This document shows, one piece after another, positions 17,358-24,244 of a stretch of 64,000 nt of DNA; position 1 is the first letter of the stretch; every line of letters starts with the position of its first letter. The notes under the pieces are model-generated. The model was not told the origin of the DNA. It did not search any database and was given only the letters and a program-made list of their open reading frames with translations. The translations under genes and the position numbers were made by a program. Origin of the DNA: Lachnospiraceae bacterium (lineage in GTDB: Bacteria > Bacillota > Clostridia > Lachnospirales > Lachnospiraceae); NCBI GenBank assembly GCA_902363555.1, contig CABJAM010000006.1, positions 327,854-391,853 on the forward strand, written 5' to 3'.

Positions 17358-18212
17358 ATGAAGAAACAGGATTTTAAGGTGTTAAAGACCAAAGACTTGT
17401 ACCCGTTCCCCGACAATCCGTTTCATGTGGCAGAAGATGAAACACTGTCAGAGTTAGCGGAAAGCATCAAGGAATTTGGCATTGTCACGCCGATAATCAC
17501 ACGCCCGAAAGAGGACGGGGACGGTTATGAAGTGATTGCAGGACAGCGGCGTGTCCGTGCTTCTGAACTTGCAGGGATAAATACCGTGCCTGCGTTTGTC
17601 CTGCCCTTAGACCGTGACCGAGCCATCATCACCCTTGTAGACAGCAATTTGCAGCGTGAGAATATCCTGCCATCGGAGCGGGCGTTTGCTTACAAGATGA
17701 AATCCGAAGCCATGAAGCGGCAGGGTTTCCGCACAGACTTAACCTCGTCACAAGTTGTGACGAAGTTGCGGACGGACGACAAGGTGGCACAGGGCTTCGG
17801 CGTGGGCAGGATGACCGTGCAGCGTTTTATCCGCCTGACGGAACTGATACCGCCGATTTTGCAGATGGTGGACGAGGGGAAAATCGCCCTCACGCCTGCG
17901 GTGGAACTGTCCTTCTTGAAGAAAGACGAGCAGGAAAACCTCTTTGCCACGATGGAGAGCGAAGAAGCAACGCCCTCACTCTCACAGGCACAGCGGATGA
18001 AACAGTTAAGCCAGAGCGGGCGGCTTGACATGGATACGATATTTGCGATTATGACGGAGGAAAAGGGCAACCAGAAAGAAACCTTGAAAATCAACACAAG
18101 CAAGCTGAAAAAATACTTTCCGAAGAACACAACGCCGAAGCAGATGGAGGAAACCATCATCAAACTTTTGGAGCGTGAGTTGCAGAGGAAACGCAACCGT
18201 GACAGCCGCTAA
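17358..18212 (+). CDS. ParB/Spo0J-like partition protein
   Basis: A 284-residue protein starting at ATG 17358. The N-terminal ParB/Srx fold has L-Y-P-F-P-D-N-P-F, an E-L-A-E-S-I-K-E-F-G-I-V-T-P segment and the nucleotide-binding motif G-Q-R-R-V-R-A-S near residue 73. A helix-turn-helix follows (Q-G-F-G-V-G-R-M-T-V-Q-R-F-I-R). The tail is basic. No ParA partner is visible in IME-B. Proteins of this type on integrative elements may stabilise the circular form or bind element DNA during transfer; the function here is inferred. It lies in the mob operon between the MobV relaxase and the PC4-like gene. Confidence 0.85.
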   Translation: MKKQDFKVLKTKDLYPFPDNPFHVAEDETLSELAESIKEFGIVTPIITRPKEDGDGYEVIAGQRRVRASELAGINTVPAFVLPLDRDRAIITLVDSNLQRENILPSERAFAYKMKSEAMKRQGFRTDLTSSQVVTKLRTDDKVAQGFGVGRMTVQRFIRLTELIPPILQMVDEGKIALTPAVELSFLKKDEQENLFATMESEEATPSLSQAQRMKQLSQSGRLDMDTIFAIMTEEKGNQKETLKINTSKLKKYFPKNTTPKQMEETIIKLLERELQRKRNRDSR

Positions 18213-18257
18213 TCTTCTTTTTTCGGGAAGTAAATACAGAGAGTTGAGGTATGGAGA

Positions 18258-18488
18258 ATGAGAGAAATCCAGTATGAAATCGTAAAGGAAATCGCAGTAT
18301 TGTCTACGGGCGACAGTGGCTACACAAAGGAAATCAATCTCATTTCATGGAATGGGAAAGAGCCGAAGTATGACATCCGCAGCTTTTCCCCGAACCGTGA
18401 AAAGTGCGGAAAGGGTATCACGTTGAACGCTGATGAAGCAGCAGCACTCCTTGAAGCATTACAGAAAGAAGTAAACAGCGGGGATTGA
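18258..18488 (+). CDS. YdbC/PC4-like ssDNA-binding protein
   Basis: A 76-residue protein, ATG 18258. The pattern of beta strands followed by a C-terminal helix matches the YdbC/PC4 fold: Y-E-I-V-K-E-I-A-V-L, then K-E-I-N-L-I-S-W-N-G-K-E-P-K-Y-D-I-R, then G-I-T-L-N-A-D-E-A-A-A-L-L-E-A-L. Family members bind single-stranded DNA. Position after parB and before the recombinase suggests a role in handling transferred strands. The weak upstream site (GAGTTGAGGT) gives moderate certainty of the start. Confidence 0.8.
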   Translation: MREIQYEIVKEIAVLSTGDSGYTKEINLISWNGKEPKYDIRSFSPNREKCGKGITLNADEAAALLEALQKEVNSGD

Positions 18489-18558
18489 TGGTATCTGATT
18501 GACAGGGCGGGGCGTTTCCAGACGTTCTCCTGCCCTGTCTGGAAAGGAAGATTTAAGT

Positions 18559-18750
18559 ATGGGCGAGGATAAGAAAGCAGATAAAAAGAGAAAGCGTATC
18601 GTGCCAAAAGCACCAGTGCAGATGATAATCAGCCGTGAATATGTCGGCACACAGACCGTTACAGAAGCGTTTGTCCCGATTATCTCCGAGGATATTCGGA
18701 AGAAGATTGCCGAGGGCGACACCTTCGACAATGAGGGGCTGTCCGCTTAG
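18559..18750 (+). CDS. Small conserved transposon protein, 63 aa
   Basis: ATG 18559 is preceded by GGAAAGGAAG; the longer frame from 18499 lacks a site. The N-terminal 20 residues are highly basic (K-K-A-D-K-K-R-K-R-I-V-P-K). They are followed by I-S-R-E-Y-V-G-T-Q-T-V-T-E-A-F-V-P-I-I-S-E-D-I-R, a pattern shared by small proteins directly upstream of serine recombinases in Firmicute elements. There is no membrane segment and no cysteine. Its position 54 bases before the recombinase suggests a recombination accessory or directionality factor, but I cannot name a family with certainty. Confidence 0.6.
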   Translation: MGEDKKADKKRKRIVPKAPVQMIISREYVGTQTVTEAFVPIISEDIRKKIAEGDTFDNEGLSA

Positions 18751-18804
18751 AATGTACGCAATGGGACATGAAAACAGATAGGACAGATACGGAGGTTTTA
18801 CAGT

Positions 18805-19011
18805 ATGGCAGGAATCAAAGAAGAAAAGAAAATCTATTTAGTCGGCATTTATTGCCGCTTATCTAAAGACGATGGTACGGATAACGAGAGTGCGAGCATT
18901 GCGACACAGAAATCCATCCTCACGGATTATGTGAAAAAGCAGGGATGGCACATAGCAAAAACGTATGTGGACGATGGTTATTCTGGTACAAATTTTGTTG
19001 AGGTAAGATAA
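18805..19011 (+). pseudogene. IME-B large serine recombinase, N-terminal fragment
   Basis: ATG 18805 begins a large serine recombinase. I-Y-C-R-L-S-K-D-D places the catalytic Ser at residue 20, followed by S-I-A-T-Q-K-S-I-L and V-D-D-G-Y-S-G-T-N-F. At N-F (18991-18996) ICE-C begins; four foreign codons and a stop follow. The remaining 557 codons are at 47764-49506. Rejoining the halves gives a protein of about 621 residues. As it stands the gene cannot make recombinase, so IME-B cannot excise with its own enzyme unless ICE-C first leaves precisely. Confidence 0.9.
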
Positions 19012-19059
19012 CGATACCTTTTTTGCAGAGGGTGTTATCTTACCTCTTTTTGATGTATG

Positions 19060-20736
19060 TTAGATAGCATAACTCTTTACGTCGGCTCCTATCTGTCTGA
19101 AATAGGAGATACTTTCAGTAGGCTTGTCGCCTGTATCAACTCTGCCGACAAAGCTATAAAAGATTTCGATTTTGCGGGTGTTCGTTTCCTTATCCAGTTC
19201 GTGAATAAGAATACGGTCAATAAATTCATGGACGTTTTCGTAGGTCAGTTCTTCAATCGCTGTGTATCTGCGTACCAGTGCGACAAACCTTTTTACGTCC
19301 GCGCTGCGCTCGGTGGCGTTGTCGATTTCCTGTGACAGCTCCGCAATCCTCCGGGTCAGCGTCTTTTTTTCTTCATCATAGCCGGAAGTCAGAAAAGCAA
19401 ATTGTTCATCTGAAAGTTTCCCTAAAGCGTTGTCCTCGTAGAGCTTGCGGAATAAGATGTTCAGCTCGTTAATACGGTTCTGCGCCTTGTCAAGTTCTTT
19501 CCGCTGCTGTGTCAGCGTCTTTTGTACTGCCTTTGCGCTGCACTCGTTGGCGGTTTCGATAAACTCCTGTTCATGCTCTTTCACATAAGACGTTACTCGC
19601 TGCAAGTCTGCAAGGACAAGTTCTTTCAATACGCTTTTGCGGATATAATGCGTAGTGCAGAGCATATCATTTCTTGCCCGGTTGCGGTAGTTGCCGCAAG
19701 TGTAGGCGTGTTTCCGTTCAAGCGTCCCGGCTCCGCGTACTGCATACATTTTGTAGCCGCAGTCCCCACAAAAGAGCAGCCCGGAAAACAGGTCAATTTC
19801 ATCAACCTTTGTCGGGCGTTGCCGGGTGGCAATCCGCTTCTGTGCAAGTTCAAAGGTTTCTTCATCAATCAAAGGTTCGTGAGTGTTGGGGAAGAAATAC
19901 CTTTTTTCCTCCGGGTTCTTTTTCGTCTTTTTCGACTTATAAGATACCTTGTAGGTTTTCCCGGTTATGGTATGCCCTAAATACTCTTTCCTTGTCAGAA
20001 TGTCGTACAGTGTCTTATCCGGCCAGTTGTACCATGCGTTGAGCTGTGGGCGGGGGTGGCGTTTGCTCCCTGTCCTGCGGTAGCGCAGTTCCCCGACGGT
20101 CAATATCTCATTGTCCCGCAGCCAGTTCTGGATTTCACACATACGGTCGCCCCGTACATACATTGCAAAAATCTGTTTTACGACGTGTGCCGTTTCCGGG
20201 TCGGGTATCAGATGATTGCGGTTATCCGGGTCGATAAGGTAGCCGTAAGGAGCTTCGCCGTTGACGCGCTCGCCTTTCTGTGCCTTTGCCTGTTTGACAG
20301 CCCGGATTTTCTTTGAGGTGTCGCGGGCGTAAAACTCGTTGAACCAGTTCCGCAGAGGGGTAAACTCGTTATCTTCCCTCGCTGTGTCTACACCGTCGTT
20401 AATGGCAATGTAGCGCACTTCGTATTCGGGGAAAACAATCTCTATCAGTTCGCCGGTTTTCAGATAATTACGTCCCAGACGGGAAAGGTCTTTTGTTATG
20501 ACGGTCGCCACGTTCCCGGCTTCAACCTCATGCAGCATGGCTTGAAGCCCCTCACGCTCAAAGCTCACGCCGGAAAATCCGTCGTCTACAAAAAAGCGTG
20601 TGTTGAAAAAGTGGTGTTCGTCAGCATACTTTTGTAAAATCAGTTTTTGGTTCTGTATGCTTTCGCTTTCCCCGGCTTGCATATCTTCCTGGCTCAATCT
20701 GCAATATAAAGCGGTAATCTTGTCTGTCTGTAACAT
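19060..20736 (-). CDS. ICE-C large serine recombinase (integrase)
   Basis: A 558-residue recombinase, start ATG 20736 after GGAGG; nine codons upstream in frame lack a site. The catalytic Ser is residue 15 in L-Y-C-R-L-S-Q-E-D. Then come D-D-G-F-S-G-V-S-F, I-T-K-D-L-S-R-L-G-R-N-Y and Y-I-A-I-N-D-G-V-D-T. The recombinase domain runs to about 280, followed by the zinc ribbon (L-F-C-G-D-C-G-Y, later Y-T-C-G-N-Y) and a long coiled coil from about 400. The stop is 63 bases from the left end of ICE-C. It should integrate and excise ICE-C through the TT core. Its own gene encodes the same DDGFSG motif as the one into which the element inserted. Confidence 0.95.
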   Translation of the reverse strand: MLQTDKITALYCRLSQEDMQAGESESIQNQKLILQKYADEHHFFNTRFFVDDGFSGVSFEREGLQAMLHEVEAGNVATVITKDLSRLGRNYLKTGELIEIVFPEYEVRYIAINDGVDTAREDNEFTPLRNWFNEFYARDTSKKIRAVKQAKAQKGERVNGEAPYGYLIDPDNRNHLIPDPETAHVVKQIFAMYVRGDRMCEIQNWLRDNEILTVGELRYRRTGSKRHPRPQLNAWYNWPDKTLYDILTRKEYLGHTITGKTYKVSYKSKKTKKNPEEKRYFFPNTHEPLIDEETFELAQKRIATRQRPTKVDEIDLFSGLLFCGDCGYKMYAVRGAGTLERKHAYTCGNYRNRARNDMLCTTHYIRKSVLKELVLADLQRVTSYVKEHEQEFIETANECSAKAVQKTLTQQRKELDKAQNRINELNILFRKLYEDNALGKLSDEQFAFLTSGYDEEKKTLTRRIAELSQEIDNATERSADVKRFVALVRRYTAIEELTYENVHEFIDRILIHELDKETNTRKIEIFYSFVGRVDTGDKPTESISYFRQIGADVKSYAI

Positions 20737-20836
20737 TTTGTCCTCCTTTCCGACGACAGACAAGCATGGTATTTGTACTGTCTATATTATACCACATACC
20801 GCTGCCTGTGTCATGTATAAAATGTGAAGAAACGCC

Positions 20837-21004
20837 CTATTTCCGGGCGTTTGCGGGGTTCAGCTCCATGTCCTTGCGAATGAGCTTCTTTATCTTTTTA
20901 TCCAGTGTGTCCGTTGCGCGTTCACTTGCGGACGAACATACAAGGTAAGTAACTTTTCCGATTTTATGCTCCGTTGTGGTAACGGGCGTCTGGTTTTGCG
21001 TCAA
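20837..21004 (-). CDS. TnpW family transposon protein
   Basis: A 55-residue protein with K-I-G-K-V-T-Y-L-V-C-S-S-A-S-E-R-A-T-D-T-L-D-K-K-I-K-K-L-I, the TnpW signature of Firmicute transposons. The start is set at TTG 21004 because AAAGGGGGAT lies upstream and homologues begin near here; the open frame extends further upstream without a site. It is the gene next to the recombinase in the same orientation. Small size and position suggest an excision accessory role, which is not established for the family. Confidence 0.75.
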   Translation of the reverse strand: MTQNQTPVTTTEHKIGKVTYLVCSSASERATDTLDKKIKKLIRKDMELNPANARK

Positions 21005-21478
21005 AGAAAATCCCCCTTTCTTTCGCAAACATATAATACAGTCTATGAATAGCAGCAAGTCCACTATTCAAGAAAACAAAGGCTTTAATCGGACGGTTAT
21101 TAGCATAACCTCATGGGAATTTCACCCCGGCATGGTTCTCATGCAGCCCTACCCATTGCCTGCGACGCTCTTAACGCTCGGACTGTGGCTGTAAGGAAGT
21201 ATCATTGTATATTTTGCGTGTCGTCGCCCGCAAGCCGCTACACTTGCTTTCCGGCGCGGTGTTGGTCGCTCGGCTGTCCGGGCGGGGATAACCTCACCCG
21301 GATAGCGTCATGGCGCACCCACCGTATGGCTCGGCGCAAAAGGAACGTATCCGATTTGCCCTATGCTGCGCCGCCGTTATCTTGCGCCGCTTTCTTTGTC
21401 AAGGTTCAGAATGGCTTTGCTGCCGCGTCAGCAGCGGAACGGAAAAGGGGGAGAGAGAAAGCGTCCCGCCGCTGCGGT
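21005..21478. other. 474-base stretch without a supported gene
   Basis: Between tnpW and the HTH gene (both minus strand) I see no minus-strand ORF with a binding site. A long plus-strand open frame (21113-21931) overlaps the sigma and HTH genes antisense and has no family resemblance. The stretch is GC-rich with short inverted patches but no clear terminator. It may hold the promoter of the recombination module. Confidence 0.5.
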
Positions 21479-21745
21479 TTATTCCTCTGCCTTAAAGGTG
21501 AGGACAGCCATCATCAGTTTTGCTTGCAGCCGTTCCCGAATGTCGTGGTCTACGCCAAAATAGACGTTCCCGCGCTCGTCGTACAGCTTCCGCATGGAGA
21601 GGCGGGCTATGTAGCCGCTGAAATGCTGCAAGACAATCTTCATAGCGTCCGGGTCGCCCTTTGTCGCTGCCAAAATGACAGGATAGGGAACAAGGGCTTT
21701 TTCCGGGTAGCCGGGTTCGTTACCATTCGTCCCATTCATCAGCAT
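21479..21745 (-). CDS. Helix-turn-helix protein (Tn916 Orf8-like)
   Basis: 88 residues with V-I-L-A-A-T-K-G-D-P-D-A-M-K-I-V-L-Q-H-F-S-G-Y-I and a C-terminal R-E-R-L-Q-A-K-L-M-M-A-V-L-T-F. This is the HTH_16-type fold of small conjugative-transposon regulators. ATG 21745 or ATG 21739 could start it. It overlaps the 3 prime end of the sigma gene by 26 bases, so the two are coupled. The same fold recurs in ICE-C at 26560-26811. It is probably a sigma-region-like regulator acting with its neighbour. Confidence 0.75.
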   Translation of the reverse strand: MLMNGTNGNEPGYPEKALVPYPVILAATKGDPDAMKIVLQHFSGYIARLSMRKLYDERGNVYFGVDHDIRERLQAKLMMAVLTFKAEE

Positions 21746-22151
21746 TTTCCTCCAGATATTTTTTTAGCAGCTCAAAAGAGCTTGTCCGCCTGTACTGTAT
21801 CGTGCTTCTCGACGTATCGAACAGCTCCGCAATCTCGGTGTCGTTCATTCCCTCGAAATAGTACAGGAGTACGGCTTTGCGCTTTTCTTCCGGCAAAGTA
21901 CGGATTGCTTCAAGAAGCAGCTTCGGCGTGATTTTCTTCCCGGCTCTTTCAAAGGCGATTTCCCCTTTGAAATATTCATCAAAGGTATGAAGCTGCCGCG
22001 CTTCTTCTAAGGTCAAGTCGGAAAAGGTAATCTCCCTTGCCTTATGCCTGTGCAGCTCTTTGTGAGCGTCACACGCTTCATTGTGCAGTACCGTATTACA
22101 AAACTTCTGGAAAGCGCACTGTTTTATAAACTCCCTGCGATTAGGTTCCAC
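21720..22151 (-). CDS. Sigma-70 family RNA polymerase sigma-like factor
   Basis: 143 residues, start GTG 22151 after AGGGGGTGAG. The upstream open frame to 22274 is Lys/Phe-rich and lacks a site. Region 2-like N-terminal E-F-I-K-Q-C-A-F-Q-K-F-C is followed by region 4: L-P-E-E-K-R-K-A-V-L-L-Y-Y-F-E-G-M-N-D-T-E-I-A-E-L, then S-R-S-T-I-Q-Y-R-R-T-S-S-F. It is a small regulator typical of Clostridia ICEs, likely controlling excision or transfer genes of ICE-C. Translationally coupled to the downstream HTH gene. Confidence 0.85.
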   Translation of the reverse strand: MEPNRREFIKQCAFQKFCNTVLHNEACDAHKELHRHKAREITFSDLTLEEARQLHTFDEYFKGEIAFERAGKKITPKLLLEAIRTLPEEKRKAVLLYYFEGMNDTEIAELFDTSRSTIQYRRTSSFELLKKYLEENADEWDEW

Positions 22152-22326
22152 ATTCTCACCCCCTTTCTCGTTGGAAAGTTGGTGGTGCTTCCCCCTTTTC
22201 GCGGGGCAATACTGCCTTTTGAAAAAAACGCCGAAGATTTTCGGATTTTTTTCAAAAAATTTTTTGAGCAGCAAAATACGCCTGTCCGAAAAGCCCGGAC
22301 AGACGTATAGGTATTGTAAGCGGTAT

Positions 22327-22437
22327 TCAGATGATTAGACAGTTCATATTGATAGACGTAGTTTTCCCCGGCGGTGGTCGGGCTTTTTTTGATGTGTCAA
22401 TGACCGTCGGATTTTGTCGATATGGTATGTGCTTCAT
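22327..22437 (-). CDS. Small 36-aa ORF with ribosome binding site in a hairpin loop
   Basis: ATG 22437 on the minus strand is preceded by AAAAGGAGG at ideal spacing. The product begins MKHIPYRQNPTVIDTSKK and is Pro/Lys-rich (A-R-P-P-P-G-K), ending N-C-L-I-I. The binding site lies in the loop of a perfect 8-base stem (GGCGGCTA/TAGCCGCC) whose foot touches the start codon. It precedes the sigma gene by 175 bases. It is too short for family assignment; it could be a regulated small protein or a leader ORF for the sigma gene. Confidence 0.45.
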   Translation of the reverse strand: MKHIPYRQNPTVIDTSKKARPPPGKTTSINMNCLII

Positions 22438-22461
22438 GGCGGCTACCTCCTTTTAGCCGCC
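22438..22461 (-). promoter_or_regulatory. Hairpin presenting the ribosome binding site of the 36-aa ORF
   Basis: GGCGGCTA (22454-22461 read on the minus strand) pairs with TAGCCGCC (22438-22445) around an eight-base loop, AAAGGAGG. The Shine-Dalgarno sequence is the loop itself. Confidence 0.55.
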
Positions 22462-22606
22462 GCTTTTAACAGTGATACCGCGTCATTTCATTAGAAGATA
22501 AAAAGAAACGGCGGCTTTGGTTTTTCAAAGCTGCTGCGGAAATCAAAGAACGACAAGCAACAGTTCTGATTTTGCTCCAATATGGTTATTGGGGGCACAA
22601 ATTAAA

Positions 22607-22656
22607 TCAAAAAAGAGCCGATAACAGCAGTATTTCAAACTGCATATTATCGGCTC
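22607..22656 (-). terminator. Terminator after the Cfr/RlmN-like gene
   Basis: On the minus strand GAGCCGATAA pairs with TTATCGGCTC, with an inner TGCAGTTTGAAATACTGC hairpin, followed by TTTTTTGATTT. It closes the KTR-methyltransferase operon. Confidence 0.85.
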
Positions 22657-22687
22657 TGCGTCTGTGCGTCTGGCTCTTTTAATTAAA

Positions 22688-23677
22688 TTATTTTTGTTGT
22701 TTTTTGGCTTTATTATATGTATTAGCTAACTGTCCACAAGCTGCTTTAATCTCTCTACCATGAGAAACTCTCATGGTAACTTCAAGTCCTGTTTGCTCTA
22801 ATTGATGTTTGAACGCAACCATTTCTTGTTTTTGTGGTGCTCTAATTTTTGAATTACTCGTCGGGTTGTATTGCAGCACGTTAATCATAACATTTTTGCC
22901 CTTAAACCATTTTGCAAGTTGCCTTATATCTGAGGAACGGTCATTTATACCTGGTAAAAGCAAATACGCAAATACCACTTTTCGATTATGCCTTTGTGAA
23001 TAGGACAATGCTTGCTTAACAACATCTTCAATAGCGTACATGTGCATATGAGGAATGATGCAGTTTCTCGCAGCCTGTGTTGCTGCATGTAAAGATATTG
23101 TCAACTGAATTTTTAGATGTTCTTCGCGCAATTTTTTTAATTGATTAACTGGACCAACTGTTGATACGGTAATGCCGTCGGTTGGAAAGTTAAGTCCATT
23201 TCTATCTCGAAGAATATGGATTGCTGCAATCAAGTTGTCGTAATTGAATAAAGGTTCTCCCATTCCCATAAAAACGATACGATTTACTTTTTGACGTATC
23301 AATATGACCTGTTGCACAATTTCAGATGGTGTTAGATTACGAACGAAACCATTGCGTCCGGACTCACAAAAAATACAGCCAACAGAACAACCAACTTGCG
23401 TACTTACGCAAACAGTCCCACCATCTCGCCGTTTAATAAAAACCGTTTCGATATACCTGTTGTCTTTCAATTCATAAACATACTTTTCAGTATCGCTACT
23501 TTTATAGACTTTTTTTGTTGATATTGATAGATTTTTTTTGTGAAATGGCTGTTTATACAATTCCGCATATAAGGCTCTTGCTTTATCCTCTCCAATTACT
23601 TCCGACATTTCTTTGTAAGTAAATCCGTATGGGTCATTCAATATTTCCGTAAGTGTACTTTTAGGTAAGTGTTTCAT
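22688..23677 (-). CDS. Cfr/RlmN-type radical SAM 23S rRNA A2503 methyltransferase
   Basis: 329 residues. The radical SAM cluster motif C97-S-V-G-C101-I-F-C104 is preceded by the proximal catalytic cysteine C90. The C-terminal catalytic cysteine is C314 in A-A-C-G-Q-L. This two-cysteine layout is unique to RlmN/Cfr enzymes that methylate A2503 in the peptidyl transferase centre. F-M-G-M-G-E-P-L-F-N (137-146) is RlmN-like at the Pro; known Cfr has Ala there. The N-terminal domain is shorter than in housekeeping RlmN and the sequence differs clearly from Cfr(A) and Cfr(C) as I recall them. ATG 23677 directly follows the KTR stop. Low GC, own promoter, leader and attenuator mark it as resistance-type cargo. 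C2 versus C8 methylation cannot be read from sequence. Confidence 0.85.
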   Translation of the reverse strand: MKHLPKSTLTEILNDPYGFTYKEMSEVIGEDKARALYAELYKQPFHKKNLSISTKKVYKSSDTEKYVYELKDNRYIETVFIKRRDGGTVCVSTQVGCSVGCIFCESGRNGFVRNLTPSEIVQQVILIRQKVNRIVFMGMGEPLFNYDNLIAAIHILRDRNGLNFPTDGITVSTVGPVNQLKKLREEHLKIQLTISLHAATQAARNCIIPHMHMYAIEDVVKQALSYSQRHNRKVVFAYLLLPGINDRSSDIRQLAKWFKGKNVMINVLQYNPTSNSKIRAPQKQEMVAFKHQLEQTGLEVTMRVSHGREIKAACGQLANTYNKAKKQQK

Positions 23678-23863
23678 TTAATATCCTTCCTTTTGTTTTT
23701 CAGAGTTTTTGATTATGATTTCTAATTTTTCAACATCAATGATATGTGTTAATTTACATTTAGGGCAGAAAAGAGGAAAATTTCTTAATACCGTATTATA
23801 AAATACTTGAACCCTCGTCTTTCCGTTACAAATTGGACATTTTATCCAATATTTTTCAAGCAT
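23678..23863 (-). CDS. Cysteine-rich KTR zinc-ribbon protein
   Basis: 61 residues, ATG 23863 after AAAGGAGA. The zinc ribbon is C-P-I-C-N-G-K-T-R near the start and F-C-P-K-C further on; K-T-R is the family signature. Small KTR proteins are often found immediately upstream of antibiotic resistance genes in Firmicute transposons; their function is unknown. The stop TAA is followed directly by the ATG of the methyltransferase, and its final codons supply that gene's GAAGGA site, so translation is coupled. It is the first gene after the attenuator terminator. Confidence 0.85.
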   Translation of the reverse strand: MLEKYWIKCPICNGKTRVQVFYNTVLRNFPLFCPKCKLTHIIDVEKLEIIIKNSEKQKEGY

Positions 23864-23882
23864 AATATTTCTCCTTTTGTGC

Positions 23883-23922
23883 AAAAAAATACAGGTCAAT
23901 TCTCAACATGAGCATTGACCTG
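23883..23922 (-). terminator. Rho-independent terminator in the leader, before KTR
   Basis: On the minus strand CAGGTCAAT pairs with ATTGACCTG, with a loop of about 13 bases, then TATTTTTTT. It lies 20 bases before the KTR start, after the leader ORF, so basal transcription should stop here. Confidence 0.85.
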
Positions 23923-24071
23923 CATTTATACATATAACACTACAACAAAATTAAGGCATAGTTTTTATACTATGTCTATACATCGTTAGTTTTGTTGTAT
24001 AGCATACGCAAAATAAGCATGACAAAAAAGCCCATATTGAAAATGGGAAAAATCTTTTTTGATTTCAATGC

Positions 24072-24098
24072 TTATCGAATACGCATGCTATGTAACAT
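24072..24098 (-). CDS. Leader peptide MLHSMRIR
   Basis: An 8-codon ORF on the minus strand, ATG 24098-24096, stop TAA 24074-24072, preceded by AGGGGG at eight bases from the ATG. An in-frame ATG two codons earlier is too close to that site. The peptide ends R-I-R. The macrolide-sensing leaders of erm(D) (MTHSMRLR...) and mef (MTASMRLR) have the same length to this point and the same M-R-x-R arrest motif. By that knowledge a macrolide-bound ribosome would stall here and shift the downstream folding. Confidence 0.75.
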   Translation of the reverse strand: MLHSMRIR

Positions 24099-24121
24099 AA
24101 ACATTTCCCCCTTTTAATAAT

Positions 24122-24150
24122 ACTATACAAAAAAAGCGGCTAATTGTCAA
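24122..24150 (-). promoter_or_regulatory. Promoter of the KTR-methyltransferase operon
   Basis: On the minus strand TTGACA (24150-24145), 17 bases, TATAGT (24127-24122). Transcription would start near 24115, just before the leader ORF. Confidence 0.9.
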
Positions 24151-24244
24151 CATATACATATGAATTATTTTGGCTAACTGATTGAATTGTGTAGACATAT
24201 CCAAGAAGAAAGGGGAACAGTAAAATGTAACAGGGTGAATAACT

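Larger units (their letters stand above)
23864..24120 (-). promoter_or_regulatory. Attenuator leader of the KTR-methyltransferase operon
   Basis: About 240 bases of transcribed leader. On the minus strand, TAGCATGCG and ATAAGCAT in and after the leader ORF can pair with ATGCTTATTTTGCGTATGCTA further on, enclosing a C-C-C-A-T/A-T-G-G-G hairpin followed by TTTTTT. A second structure pairs ACAACAAAA with TTTTGTTGT around CATAGT/ACTATG. A terminator follows before the KTR gene. Competing pairings that include the leader codons are the classic form of translation-dependent attenuation. Confidence 0.8.

Noticed and set aside
21113..21931. Long plus-strand open frame of 272 codons
   Set aside because: Antisense to the sigma and HTH genes, no ribosome binding site and no family resemblance. 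GC-rich genes often leave such frames open.
22688..23677. Calling the enzyme cfr outright
   Set aside because: The G-M-G-E-P motif is RlmN-like and the sequence differs from Cfr types I can recall. Only the shared A2503 methyltransferase class is supported.
24072..24104. Longer leader peptide starting two codons earlier (MFMLHSMRIR)
   Set aside because: The first ATG is only about three bases from the AGGGGG site, too close for efficient initiation; the second ATG has normal spacing.
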